Positions 1 through 11,453 are shown, counted from the first letter of the stretch. The stretch is 64,000 nucleotides of DNA from Paraphaeosphaeria minitans (GCA_015832175.1 WJXW01000017.1:1116001-1180000), one strand, 5' to 3'. Made by a program: numbers and translations. The notes: generated by a model not told the origin, from the sequence alone.

Positions 1-1013
1 ATCTCACACTGGAGGTGCACAGCTGCATCTTCAAGTATGCCCTTCGTACTCCCGCATCTAATTTTACCAGGTCGCCTATATCGACCGCTTCGGTTCTACG
101 TATAAGTAAATGATGCCGCGCAGATTCTAACGACGACGACGTCAACCAGCTCGCCTTGGTCTCCAAGCAAGTTCGTGAAGAGACCAAAGGGGCTGCGATC
201 GTACACCACACAATTACCTTTGGCGGTTATACGCTGTCTATCTCAGAATCCATCCAGACTTTCAGTAGGTGGTTGTAAAGACGCTGCCCAGCCTCGTTGC
301 CGCGGGTGACCGCTGCACACAAAAGTCAACCCCAAGTTCAACAAAGATGGTAAACAAAGGAGGAAATGCTGGATTTCGACTCAACGACAATCGAAAACGG
401 AACCGTATCTAAGCCCCAGCAGAGCATGGTATGACCAACATTGAACCAAAGGCGTGAATAGTAGGTATCGCATCCCCACTCTTGAAGCGACACAGCATAT
501 CCAACCCTTCTCGTGGTATTGTACAACACAGGAGTCTACCCCTAGAGCAGACATATCATCGAGGTTAATAATATATATTGTACGAGCAGCCGCAGGATTC
601 TTGCAGGGGAGTTGAATGGTAGCTAGGATGTACCGATACGATACGGTACAGTATCTTTACGATCAACGGAACAGGAACGGAGACAGTAATGTCTACCTAC
701 TAGATTATTTGCGATGCATACACATCTTCCGCAGTCGCCGATATCAACGTACGTAGCGCACGAATAAATTTCCCGTTTGAAATCTTCCCGAATTGGAAAT
801 AGAAGGATTTGACGTCGGCAGACGACTACTTGAAGAAAACGTAGTCCCATCCTCACGAGGAGCACCTCTCATAAACAAGACGGAGCGAGTGACGCTGAGC
901 GCGACATCACGCATCAGGGCACCGGGACATTATAACGCGACAAGGACCATGCAGGAACGGTGTGTGATGCCTAGTACGCGCGTTTTGTAGGTAATTACGG
1001 CATGTTATTGTAG
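1..1013. other. Gene-free stretch, left edge
   Basis: No reading frame here has codon structure, a signal peptide or a motif I recognise. Open frames are at most about 80 codons and overlap on both strands. It may be the distal flank of a gene outside the window. Confidence 0.5.
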
Positions 1014-1083
1014 TGTATGTATGTATGTATGTATGTATGTATGTATGTATGTATGTATGTATGTATGTATGTATGTATGTATG
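1014..1083. repeat. (GTAT)n tetranucleotide microsatellite
   Basis: About 17 uninterrupted copies of GTAT. Because four is not a multiple of three, several frames stay open across it and give artefactual Met-Tyr-Val-Cys peptides. It is expected to be length-variable. Confidence 0.95.
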
Positions 1084-1164
1084 ACCAAACGAAACCACAC
1101 CCAAGCGCAACAGCACCCCGCGTCCCTGATGAATGGCGACCCTTTCCACGTCCTAAATTTGCAT

Positions 1165-1270
1165 CTCACAACTCACGACTCACAACTCACGACTCACGAC
1201 TCACAACTCACGACTCACGACTCACAACTCACGACTCACGACTCACAACTCACGACTCACGACTCACAAC
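1165..1270. repeat. Heptamer minisatellite ACTCACR with 21-bp higher-order period
   Basis: About 14 head-to-tail heptamers of ACTCACA or ACTCACG. The last base follows the order A,G,G repeatedly, so the true period is 21 bp. Copies are identical apart from this base, indicating recent expansion by 21-bp steps. Confidence 0.93.
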
Positions 1271-4200
1271 CCTCGGTGCGCGCTCACTCGCTCACTGCAG
1301 CCACTTCCATGTAGCTCCACGACAGCCAGCAACCCCGCAAGGTGCCGGCCTCCCCAAGTGTGGCGAGTTGTCTGCTTTGTCCACCGCACCATGCACAAGC
1401 ACGCGGTATGTACATCTGCACATCCGACCGCGAAAAGGCAGAACTACCTACGGTAGAGCAGATAGCGTGGGGAACGCGTTCTACTTTGCGAGAGCGCGAG
1501 AGCGCTCTATGCCAGGGACTACCTGCTGGCGCATTTCACGTCTAGCCTGGTGACGTCTGGGGCTAGGGAAGGTGAGATGGGGATAGTGTCTTCGAAGTGG
1601 CAAGCGTCAGATGGGTGTGAGACTGGCAGTGCCGTTGCGGGGCTCGGGAGACGAGTTCCAGCAAGGCAACGAGTTCACGATGGGCATCACCAGCAGGGTG
1701 CACTGCAGGCGAAGAAGCGCGGGAGGGTTGAGAATGTCCTGTCCTGTCCTCATCCATCCAAACGCACAGCATCCAGGAGGCCACGTCGACACAAGGAAGA
1801 GGCCAATTCCATCGCCATCTCATCGTCATGCGTTGGAGAGTGCAAGCTACAGGCGCGGACACTTCTCATCTAGGCGTTCGCCTACACAAGTCTTCCACGG
1901 AGCGAGGGCGACAGCGCGTCCAAAACCCACCCAGTCGCTTTCCCCGCCGCGTCGAGCGCCAGATTGCTCCAAGACACGACTCTGATTCGTGGCAACAACA
2001 CGATCGAGACAAGACATGTCTAAGCTGCGTGCAGGGTCTACGCTGGTGGTCAGAAATATCATGGCCAACTTTACTTCCGCTTTGGTTAGTTGGTTGTGAA
2101 TTCCTGGGCGGATCGGGTAAACGACCAAAGAAGCAGTCACATCCCGAAGGTAGCTCCCTTTGAGATGCTGCCGTGGCTTACTTTGGAATCCTGAGTGCCT
2201 GGGGACTATGAGATGGGCTTTCACAGTCACGTGAGCTGTTGCGACGGCTCGATGTCGCGTAGTCAACGCGACCGACGAGTGGTACAGACTGCAATCCGAT
2301 TCGGATCCGGTCTGCAGTAAGGATAACCTGAAACGCAACCGTGGGAACTAGCTAAGAGGCCGATGATAGGTACGTGCAACGGTACCGGCCGATGTCGTTG
2401 CACACCGGCCATTGATTCCCAGGAGGGTAGCAGGCGCAACGAGCGTGACGACCGACCACAACGGTGACAACCGGCCAGGTTGGCAAGATCCAGTGATGCT
2501 CCCGTGTCAAAGGGACGTCACGCCGAGGTAGGGTCTCTTGGAAGGGCGCCCACACGGGCGGCTTTCCTTTTACCAGGCCTACCCTTGTGAGCTGCATGGT
2601 AAACCCGTGCGTCCAGGATCGTGGACAGCTCATGCAAGTCACCCGTGTGGGCGCTTTAGGAACGATTTCCCCCACACAGAACATTCCGAGGAGGCTGCTC
2701 GAGACCTGGTAATTGGGCCTCTGCCCTTGCTTGCGTAGACCGTGTAACCTGCTGGCAGAAGAGTCCCAACAACCAGGTTTTCGAGGGTGTGGTCGCGGGC
2801 AGAGACTCGGCTTCGCCCGAGGATGGAATGCGCACCAAGGTCCCAGACATGGCATCCTCGAGGAATGTGTTCAAAAGTGGTGATGGCTTGCCCAAAGCGA
2901 CGTAGCTCGACGGTCCAACGCCGGCTCTCAGTACCTACGGTAGCTTACGAGGTGTGCCTAACACCAGGAGCTGCTCGTTGGGTCGCGACTGACCCCGAGG
3001 CTCGGATGCGCCGTCGAGAGATGGTGTTGCAATACAGCGGCGGGCTGGGCACGCGGCGAATGACAATGGCTCGGATGGCGCCTGTGTTGGGAAGGTGTGC
3101 GCTCGGAATCCATGGCCGAAAGAGGGAAACGAAGGAGCCTCACATGTTGCTCTGTCCAGCGAGCCTGCCGGTCGGTGAAGAGGACTGGTGAAAGTTGATC
3201 GGTTCCTCCGAAGAAAGCGAGGAGAGCTAAGGCAGGTAAATCTGCTTGCGGTGTAGCAGATGTAACGAGTAATGGAGACGGCAGTCTGCGTGTGTAACGA
3301 GCAGGAGTGTCCATTGATATGGGCGGGCTACGACGCCGTAGGCCGACGTTGCACGAGCGATGGTCTGCTTTGTGTCGCACAGAGGTCGGGCGCCATCTGT
3401 GTGTACGATTCCCATCGCCAATGGACCACATGTACGCAGTGCAAAGTTGGCCAGGAACCCAGTTGCAACGGCGGGGACGTGTGGGACAGGTCGCTGCAGA
3501 GGGGCCAAAAAAGTGTGGTCGTCTGCCGTGCATGCACGTTTCAGCTGTAGCTAGGTTACGGACGGCCCAAGGCCATGGCGTGCGTCCCTCGTGGTAGAGG
3601 TGACCCTGGCCAGGGCAACGCCAACAAGCCACGGTCAGTTTGAAGGGTGTCTCTCTCAGCTGGGAATCAGTCCAGTCTACTGGCAAGGCCAGCCACGCGC
3701 AACTGATGATGAGTTGCTGCTCACGACGCGCATCGCAAGGCGAGTCTGACAAGTCTTGGAAGTAAAAAAAAAAAGGCATGGCTTCATGAACGGACTGCGT
3801 CCCAAGTAAAACGCTGGGACCGACCAATCCGGGAGATCACAGCATTTCAAAGTTTGCAAGGACTACAACGTCCAGTAATTTTCATTCGAAAGGCCCCAGA
3901 GGCTACGGAAAAATGGGCGAGTAGCCATGGGAGCGCGCGTCGTCAGGTGCTTTGCTGGTGGATTTGGCGCCCTCAGGCTGCGACGAGCAAGTTTTGGCGA
4001 GGGTGGAATCCACCCAGGGCGGCGGGTATTCCCGGGCGGCATGTCGAGCGTTTGGTTGGAGGCGGATGCACCCGCCAAGTCGTATCGAAATGCGGACATG
4101 AAGAGCAGGCGTCCACTGCTGGCGGCGGTCGTGCACCACGACGATGGCGGGGCTGCAGAGGGAGGCAGAGAGGGTGAAGGTCGGAGCAGGCGGCACCTGC

Positions 4201-4588
4201 ATAAGCGCAGCGGTTGCTGGATGGGCGCACGGTCTGGAAGGAGCGGGAAGGCAGCCATGGCCGTCAGCGAGGGCGAGGCGAGGGCGAGGGCGGTTGTTGC
4301 GAGCGTTGCAGAGCTCGTCGATGGGGTTCGGGGGGCGGATGGCTGACGTTTGAGCACAGCCGCAGGCAAACCGCCAGCGACCCCATTCGGGTAAGAGCGG
4401 TGGGTGATACGGCAACAGCTGCTAAGAATACCTACCGACGATGGGTCGCGCCGTCGCGGAGAAAGAGAGCATGAGGGTGCGGGCGGAGAAGCGTGGGCGT
4501 GGCGCGGGCGGCGTGAGGCAGAACGGGGGGAGCAGCGCTTGCTCAACACCAGGTGGTCGGGGTTGGCGCAACCGACGATGGGTTATGG
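1271..4588. other. Long stretch without a supported gene
   Basis: Frames of up to 289 codons exist (for example minus strand 2958-3827), but they overlap each other on both strands, lack domains and have no clean splice structure. One short cysteine-rich frame at 3272-3550 is listed separately. The region could hold UTRs, a noncoding RNA or a decayed gene; I see no proof of any of these. Confidence 0.45.
3272..3550 (+). CDS. Weak candidate: short cysteine-rich ORF
   Basis: A 92-codon frame starting at ATG with a stop just upstream. It has about 11 cysteines, spread over the length as CVC, CTQC and single residues. There is no signal peptide at this ATG, so a secreted product would need an unseen upstream exon. 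Nothing else supports it: no domain, no neighbouring exon with good splice sites, and the strand is locally TG-rich, which inflates Cys codons. Chance is a serious alternative. Confidence 0.15.
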   Translation: METAVCVCNEQECPLIWAGYDAVGRRCTSDGLLCVAQRSGAICVYDSHRQWTTCTQCKVGQEPSCNGGDVWDRSLQRGQKSVVVCRACTFQL

Positions 4589-4890
4589 CAGGTGAGGGTG
4601 GGGTGGGATGGGGGTGAGGTGAGGTGAGGGTGAGGGTGAGGATGAGGGTGAGGGGTGAGATGTAGAGTGTGAGATGGGCCGTTGTGGTGAGGGTGAAGTG
4701 TGAGGTATGAGGGGTGAGGGTGAGGAGGGGTGAGGGTGAGGAGGGGTGAGGGGTGAGGGGTGAGGGTGAGGAGGTATGATGGGTGAGGAGCGAGGTGTGG
4801 GATGGGTCATGGTAGGTGAGATGTGGATGGGATGGGATGGGATGTGGTTGGGATGTGGATGGGATGTGGATGGGATGTGGATGGGATGTG
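4589..4890. repeat. G-rich GGTGAGG/GGGATGT minisatellite
   Basis: The plus strand is an almost cytosine-free run built of GGTGAG, GGGTGAG and GGGTGAGGA variants, changing near 4815 into GGGATGTGGAT units. Dense G-runs could form G-quadruplexes. Long frames across it encode His-Pro-Ser or Gly-Trp-Met repeats and are artefacts. Confidence 0.9.
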
Positions 4891-5097
4891 AGGTGTGGGC
4901 GGAGGTGGTGCACTGGAGTGGACGGCAGGCAGGAACCCGCCGTGTTCCTGCCGTCACGGCCAGGCTGGTGTACGGAGCTGGTATACCGAGCGTTTGTCCC
5001 GAAGGCAGGCGGGCAGGCAGGAACCCGCCGTCAACCGAGCGTTTGTCCGGAAGGCGCGACGGGCTGAGGTGGGCGAAGGCAGGCGCGAACGGCGAGC

Positions 5098-5445
5098 TCA
5101 GCAGACAGACAGGCAGGCAGGCAGGCAGGCAGGCGATGGATACCTACCTGTCTACCTACCTGCCTACCTACCTGTCTACCTACCTGCCTACCTACCTACC
5201 TGTCTACCTACCTGCCTACCTACCTGTCTACCTACCTGCCTACCTACCTGCCTACCTGCCTATCTACCTACACACCGGCCTACCTACCTGTCTACCTACC
5301 TGTCTACCTACCTGCCTACCTACCTGTCTACCGACCTGCCTACCTACCTACACACCGGCCTACCAACCTACACAGTACCTACCACCCACCCACCTACACA
5401 AGACCTACCTACCTACACGGTACCTACCAACAAAGTACCTCCCTA
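5098..5445. repeat. Tetranucleotide array (CAGG)n then (CTAC/CTGC/CTGT)n
   Basis: A short (CAGG)n block at about 5100-5134 is followed by some 300 bases of CTAC interrupted by CTGC and CTGT in a semi-regular pattern. The translated frames read Tyr-Leu-Pro-Thr repeats in all three frames, which is diagnostic of a tetranucleotide repeat rather than a protein. Confidence 0.95.
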
Positions 5446-5749
5446 CCCACCCACCCCGTCAAGCCTGCGAACAAGCGCACAAGAACGCCGGCGTGCCACA
5501 GCAAAGGGCTGACGGACCGACGGACGGACGGGCGGGCTCCCTTTGCTCAGTGCTGGCGACGTCGCTGTGCCTGAGCGCTGGTTGGGTTGGGGGTGGCTGT
5601 TGGAGTACCTAGGTAGTGGACTGTGGCAGCAGGGGGCCGATTAAGGTTGCTGCAAGCCACACCAGGAATAGATGGCCGACGATTCGCTTGCCGGGGGGGC
5701 GAGGGGGGCGAGCAGGTGCAGGCCAAGTCGGTGTTCAAACTTCAGTGCG

Positions 5750-5955
5750 CAGGGCTTTGCTCATGGCTCGGTGCTCAGCGCTCAGCGCTTTGCTCATGGC
5801 TCGATGCTCGATGCTCGATGCTCGATGCTCGATGCTCAGTGCTCAGCGCTTTGCTCATGGCTCGATGCTCATGGCTCGATGCTCAGTGCTCGGTGCCCAG
5901 TGCTCCGTGTCCAGTGCTCAGCGCTTTGCTCGGTGCTCAGCGCTCATTGCTCACC
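5750..5955. repeat. Degenerate GCTCRATGCTC minisatellite
   Basis: A roughly 200-base block of GCTCGAT, GCTCAGC and the longer unit GCTCAGCGCTTTGCTCATG, which recurs about four times. Copies differ by single substitutions, so the array is older than the heptamer array at 1165. Confidence 0.85.
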
Positions 5956-8221
5956 ACACTCGCTCGCATCAAGCCCGTCTGCCTCCCTTCCCGCCTCACG
6001 CTGCCCTCCATCTCGTCGCCGTCTCTCCCGTCGTCGTCGTCGCCACCGTCCGCCCCTATCTATGCACGCCTGGTCCGCCACGGATTCCCGTGCTCGGCTC
6101 GCCGTGGCTCTGCTGCTGCCGGGCCATGGATGCGTTCGTGCGTGCGTTGTGCGTGCTTCCGTACAGCCCTGGCAGCCCTGCTATCCAATGTCTGCGTGAA
6201 GAGCACCGTACCTAGCTGTGCTGATGCCGAGGCTGATGCTGGTGCTGGAGCTGGGGCTGATGCTTTCTGGCTGCCTGTATAACACCCTACGTGTCTGTTG
6301 TCCTCGGGCTGTGCCCCGACGTCGACATTCACCCACGCCGCACTACCCGTACGGTGTACCTACCCCGTCTCCCTACCGTCTCCTCCCCTCCACAACACAC
6401 ACGCTCCTTTTGCCTCCAAACCGCCCCTCGTTTGCACCCCAGCACCCCAGCACCCCAGCACCATTGCGCCATTCTCCACCCTGAGCGCCTCACGGACCGG
6501 TGGTTTCGGCGCATTGGCCCTGGCCCTCCACATTCTCCATTCTCGCTCCCTGCTCTGATCCCATCTGCTCTGCTCTGGCCTGGTCTGCTCTGCTCTGGTC
6601 TGGTCTGGTCTGAGAGCCCCGCCCGTCCGTCACTTTGTGGGAATTGCAGTCTCATCGCTCTGGCTTGCTGCTTTCATTCTGATCACCATCCGTCTCACCT
6701 GCTCGTGCACCCATCCCATCCCATTCCCATGCCCATGCCCATTCCCATTCACCCCGGCCTTCACCCGCTAGTCTAGCTCCCACCCTGCAGCTGAGCTTAC
6801 CTCCGAGCAGCCTACTGCGCCATCCTGGGCCGCCAACAGAGCCTCAACCCGCCGCCGTCCTGCCGCCCGCTGCCACGCTGCCACGCTGCCACGCTGCCAC
6901 ACTCTGTTACTCTGCCACTCTGCCGCTTCCGTCGCTTTTAGCCATCCCCGTCTGTCAGGCTCTGCGCGACGTGGTGCTCAACGGTAAGAGTGCCGGGCGT
7001 GGGAGGGCGTGCTCTAGCACTCACTGCCCTGGTAGCCTACCACACGGGCGGATTCGGCAATCACCAAGACTCATCCAAGCCTTCACTTCAGAGCTAACTC
7101 TGCACCCTCTTCCTTGCATATCCTGGTCATCGTTCACACGCCCAATCCCACCACCTCCCGCCCCCCTGGGTGCGCCGTTGCCTCTGCTCCTCCATACTCT
7201 TCTGTCCGTCTTAACTCCTCTCTTCCGCCGTCATAGCTCCCTCTGCCATCCATCCACCCGTCCACCCATCTACCCATTCATTCACCCACCCATCCATACT
7301 TTCTTTTCGTTCCGCCCTGCAAATTGCTCGCCCCGCCCAAGCACGCACGTAGTGGCCAGCCCTGGCCACATGTCTCGCTTCCTTTGTCCACCATGTAAGT
7401 CATCACATCGACTTGCGGGTCCATGCAAGTCGCGTCTCAAATCATATCGCTCACCTCCCCTTCAGAACCGGAATTTGCTCTGATTCAGTGCTGTTTGCTA
7501 CCGAAGCAACCCTCATTCCCCCGCTTCCGTCCTCACAACGCTGTTGTTGTCTGACTTGCCTCTGCCCAAGAGCTGGACCCACTTGCAAGAGAAGACAGGC
7601 TGTCATTCAAAGACCCCCTGATCCCCGGATGAATCGACCGTTCAAGCACTCAGATCACCTGTCTCTGGGGAGGCTTCTTCTGTCCATCTCATTCGTCGCA
7701 AGCCCTACCAAAACAGCCTCCTGTTCCTTCCTACCCAGCCTCGCAGTCTCCACTTGTCGCAACATTTGCATGAACCGACATCCCATTGTCAAATCCGCCA
7801 TCGAGACAGCCCACACGCCTCGTGCTCACGCTGTGCATGTTCCGCCCCGTTCCCCTTCGGTGCCGAACCCACGCACTTGCCCTTTCCGCTCGGTTGTAGC
7901 AGCTTCGAAACACCGTCAAGCTGGCCTGCACGGTAGAGTGTAGCTATCAGGTGCGTCCTTCTGCCTCGCACGTCCAACAAGTTTTGCAAACGTCCGCGGG
8001 CTGCTCCGACCCCCCACTGCTACCTACTGCTGCCTGCGAAACGACCCCCACGACGTCTTTGCCTGCTAATGTTGTCCTGAGCACAGCCTGGTAGCGACCG
8101 CGCACCCTTCTCCGTAGGCGCCAACCGCCACGCCTCTGGCCACTTGCTAGCACAGTGCAGTCAAGACCTAGGAAGCGGTCCGCTGGTCGTGCCAGCTGCG
8201 TGGGCTGCCAAACTGTCGTCC
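5956..8221. promoter_or_regulatory. Pyrimidine-rich upstream region of the MedA-like gene
   Basis: The plus strand is strongly C/T-rich with local simple repeats (CTGCTCTG near 6560-6610, GCTGCCAC near 6868-6900, ATCCACCC near 7247-7290). It holds many short upstream ATG frames but no convincing gene. This pattern is common in promoter plus long-5'-leader regions of filamentous-fungal developmental regulators. That it is transcribed leader is inference; donor-like GTAAG sites at 6983 and 7396 could be leader introns. Confidence 0.4.
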
Positions 8222-10498
8222 ATGTCAGGTTACCACAAGAACCAAGAGCAATATGTCTATGGTAAGTCCAAGTGGGTTGCAGCTCAGATGACGGGTCCGA
8301 CAGGGCAGATGCTACCACCTGGTCGGATGCACCCGCTTAGGTCCCACGTGAGTACGATTAGCAGTTCGACTGACCAGCCCACCCTTCCAGATTCCGAAGC
8401 CACAAGACCGAATCAGCTTCCAAGCTACGGCGTCATTGCACAGCCTTCCTTCGCCTCGCAATACTCGGACGCGCCCACGCGTTTGTCTCATGAACCTTCG
8501 AATGTAGAAATACCATTCATCCCTAGTTCGACCTACGAGTCACGCGCCACGCCCTTTCCAGCCGACTCTTCTTTTATCGCTGCAAAGTCTCGTCATCCCG
8601 GCACCTATACGCTCACCGAGTCCGAGATAAGCGAACGCATCCATCCCTCGCAGGGCGTCGCTGGTTCCAAAGTGCTTCTGCACCTACGGACGAGGTTCGA
8701 TCTCGAGGCGGACCCGCTCACATTCACCATCATGTTTGGGGAACAAAAGTGCGTTGCCGCACTGCAAAAGATGGACCAAGACGACGACTTCTACCACTAC
8801 GCTCTCAGCGTCGAAGTCCCTCCCTTCCCGCTCACCAACTCCTTCGACCCGACCATGATGCTCAAGTTGCAGATGGATGGCAGAGCTGGCCGGCTGGGGA
8901 CCCCGATCAACGCTGGGAAATTCACGTTCAACGACATGGCCGATCCGCAATTCCAGACCTCGCCAGACGTTGCCGGGATGAAGCGCAAACTTTCCAGCGA
9001 TTACACCGAGGACTACTCGGATCATGCCGCCAAACGCACGCAGTCCATGCGCTTTCAAGCAAAACCACGAGCCATGTCTGGCACGTACTCGGCAGCCTCG
9101 GTATCACCGCTTCCAGCACGATCGTCCCTATCCCACGCGTATGGCTACGGAGGAGGATACGACATGGCCAAGCAAACGAGCTATACTTCTCAGATGTCTC
9201 AAAAAGGCCTGTATGCCGTACCCTCGGGCACCAGTATCTCGCAAAACGACATGAAGCCGCCGCAGATGTCGCCGAACCTACCGTCCTATGGCCAATACAG
9301 CTCCCTGGGTCAGAGAAGCCCCGCCTCCATAGCTGTCACCCCGACCCGAACCACTGTGCATTCGTCGCCTTCGGCCCTCCCAACACCGGTGCTAGTCCGA
9401 GCAACGACACTGCCGCAGTCCACAGCTGCGCCTTCCGGTCAACCGTTCAATCCGTATCTGATGTACCCGACCAAGGCGGTCCTCAAAATCGACGGAGATC
9501 TGGACACCATGATTGACAACTGGACTCAGGACGAGCGGGACGCCCAGCGCCGCCTTGTCGAGTTCAAGCGGTCTCAATCCGGCAGCACCATCACCACGTC
9601 TTTCGCTCCGATAACGCTTGAGACCAGACAGCAGCGCAGCATCTGCGTCAGCTGCATCTACTGGGAAGAGAAGGACGAGTGCTTCATCACCAGCGTGGAC
9701 ACCATCTATCTTCTCGAGCAGCTGGTCAATGTACGCTTCACGGTCGAGGAGAAGAATCGCATCCGGCGCAACCTGGAAGGCTTCCGTCCTCTCACCGTGT
9801 CGAAGGCGAAATCCGAGAGCGAAGAGTTCTTCAAGGTCATCATGGGCTTCCCCAACCCCAAGCCGCGGAACATTGAAAAGGACGTCAAGGTGTTCCCTTG
9901 GAAGATACTGGCGCATGCCCTCAAGAAGATCATCAGCAAATATGTAGGTTATTCCCCCTCTTGCAACGTGTCAAGCCGGACTGATCATTCCCGGACCGCG
10001 AATTACTCCTCGACCGCCGGCATCGGCTCCCACCCCGTAGGCTCCAGCTCAGGCTACGTCCAAGTCCCCATCTCGCAGACGACGGGAGACGTCCATCGCA
10101 ACACCTCGCCGCGATCGATATCCAGCTCGGCAGCCTCTGCCGCGTACACTCCCAGCATACACTCGACCAGCCTCTCCCCACACCTCAGGACGTCAGCAGG
10201 CATGGACGGATCAGCAGGACACGGCCTATCGATCGCGCCGCGCGGTCCCACCGGACAGGTCATGAGCCAGTGGGGGACCTCGCCCCGTCACCAGGTACCG
10301 CAGTACGCAACGGGGCTCGCCCAAGGACGCGACGCGTGGGACTACAGCTACCTCCAAACCTCCTCCGCAGCGGGCGTGCCTGCGGCCGCGCAGCCCATGC
10401 CCATGCAGATGCAGCGCCCGGACATGGCGCCCGAGCTGACCCAGCTCGCACCCGACAACCCATACCAGCAATACGGGCAGCGCACGACGCGGGTGTAG
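8222..10498 (+). CDS. medA: MedA/Medusa-like developmental transcriptional regulator
   Basis: Probable nuclear regulator of conidiation and development (MedA of Aspergillus, Acr1 of Magnaporthe, Ren1 of Fusarium). I recognise the family from the C-terminal core at about residues 370-531 (DUF7082-type), which runs from a YPTKAVLKI segment through CVSCIYWEEKDECF and NPKPRNIEKDV to a WKILAHALKKI helix. The flanks are Ser/Pro/Gln-rich and disordered, and the tail is Gln/Met-rich. I start at 8222 (MSGYHKNQE...), not at the in-frame upstream ATG at 8144, because the segment before 8222 looks like leader. A 129-nt intron at 8262-8390 has a perfect GTAAGT donor, a CTGAC branch site and a CCAG acceptor. 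It is a multiple of three, so the unspliced frame also stays open. Spliced product: 715 residues. Confident in family, less in the exact start. Confidence 0.88.
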   Translation: MSGYHKNQEQYVYGKSKWVAAQMTGPTGQMLPPGRMHPLRSHVSTISSSTDQPTLPDSEATRPNQLPSYGVIAQPSFASQYSDAPTRLSHEPSNVEIPFIPSSTYESRATPFPADSSFIAAKSRHPGTYTLTESEISERIHPSQGVAGSKVLLHLRTRFDLEADPLTFTIMFGEQKCVAALQKMDQDDDFYHYALSVEVPPFPLTNSFDPTMMLKLQMDGRAGRLGTPINAGKFTFNDMADPQFQTSPDVAGMKRKLSSDYTEDYSDHAAKRTQSMRFQAKPRAMSGTYSAASVSPLPARSSLSHAYGYGGGYDMAKQTSYTSQMSQKGLYAVPSGTSISQNDMKPPQMSPNLPSYGQYSSLGQRSPASIAVTPTRTTVHSSPSALPTPVLVRATTLPQSTAAPSGQPFNPYLMYPTKAVLKIDGDLDTMIDNWTQDERDAQRRLVEFKRSQSGSTITTSFAPITLETRQQRSICVSCIYWEEKDECFITSVDTIYLLEQLVNVRFTVEEKNRIRRNLEGFRPLTVSKAKSESEEFFKVIMGFPNPKPRNIEKDVKVFPWKILAHALKKIISKYVGYSPSCNVSSRTDHSRTANYSSTAGIGSHPVGSSSGYVQVPISQTTGDVHRNTSPRSISSSAASAAYTPSIHSTSLSPHLRTSAGMDGSAGHGLSIAPRGPTGQVMSQWGTSPRHQVPQYATGLAQGRDAWDYSYLQTSSAAGVPAAAQPMPMQMQRPDMAPELTQLAPDNPYQQYGQRTTRV

Positions 10499-10566
10499 CC
10501 TTGAAGGCGACGCGTTCCCGCTAGTCTACGCTGCGGAGGGGAGGTGGGAGCAGGTGTGCTCGCGTC

Positions 10567-10596
10567 GTGGTGGTGGTGGTGGTGGTGGTGGTGGTG
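10567..10596. repeat. (GTG)n trinucleotide repeat
   Basis: About ten GTG units shortly after the medA stop codon, probably in its 3' UTR. Confidence 0.95.
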
Positions 10597-10844
10597 AGCA
10601 TAGCATGCGCGTCGGCTGATCTACGCCGTCCTCATGATGCGCCCACGCCAGACCCAACACCGCCTAGCGCGGTCCACGTCCACACCCTCCCGCCCGCAGC
10701 GCCCGTCCACATGCGCCCGCACCCTTGCATCATTCGCGTTTCCATCCCCATCGAAATCCTCCCCTTCGATCCTTCTTTGGCGTCGGCGTCGGCACCGCAT
10801 TTCTTACCTACAGGCCCGACCGCGGCCGCCTGACTTTTGGTTTG

Positions 10845-10903
10845 CATCCATCCATCCATCCATCCATCCATCCATCCATCCATCCATCCATCCATCCATC
10901 CAT
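10845..10903. repeat. (ATCC)n tetranucleotide microsatellite
   Basis: About 14 perfect copies. Frames across it read as Ile-His-Pro-Ser repeats on one strand and Met-Asp-Gly-Trp on the other. Confidence 0.95.
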
Positions 10904-11195
10904 CATATACCTACCTACACAATACCCCCGGGGGCTGGCAGGCGGCGTTTGAACCATTTTATCCATCTTTTTTTTTATCATGGCTTTAGGTCTGGGTTTT
11001 AGGTTTTTACTTTTATTAGGGAGGGTTTTTTTTTGACCTATTTACTAGCGGCAATATAAGGTATCTTTTTACACGGGGCACTATTGGGGGTTTCATGGCG
11101 TATATGGATATATAGACAGAGAGAAAGAGAAAGAGGGAGGGAGGGAGAGAGGGGTCGGCTGTATGATGCGGCGTGTCATGCATCGCATGACCCTG

Positions 11196-11231
11196 GCAAA
11201 GCAGAGCAAAGCAGAGCAAAGCAAAGCAAAG
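11196..11231. repeat. GCAAA/GCAGA pentamer repeat
   Basis: Seven or so pentamers alternating GCAAA and GCAGA, followed by a TACC-type motif near 11239. Confidence 0.8.
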
Positions 11232-11453
11232 CATACGTACCTACCCATCAGACAGCCTGCGCAAAGTAGTCAGGTACGACACTGCACATTGCATCATCTT
11301 TCTTTCCGGCGTTGGATCTGGGCTCCTTTGTCTTTGTCTTTGCCTTTGCCTTTTTTTTCATCTTCTTTTTCCCTCTTTTTTTTCCCTCTTTTTCTTTTTA
11401 ACTTGTCCTTTGCCGCTGCTTTCGCGTCGCATGTCCTTTGCTTGGATGGACTA

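Noticed and set aside
2958..3827. Minus-strand frame of 289 codons
   Set aside because: No domain, no splice partner, random-looking composition and conflicting frames on the other strand.
4776..5612. Plus-strand frame of 278 codons
   Set aside because: Its middle is Tyr-Leu-Pro-Thr repeats produced by a tetranucleotide array; the same peptide appears in other frames.
9944..10040. Possible second intron in the MedA-like gene (GTAGGT donor after KIISKY)
   Set aside because: None of the nearby AG acceptors keeps the frame, while the unspliced frame continues into typical Ser-rich sequence.
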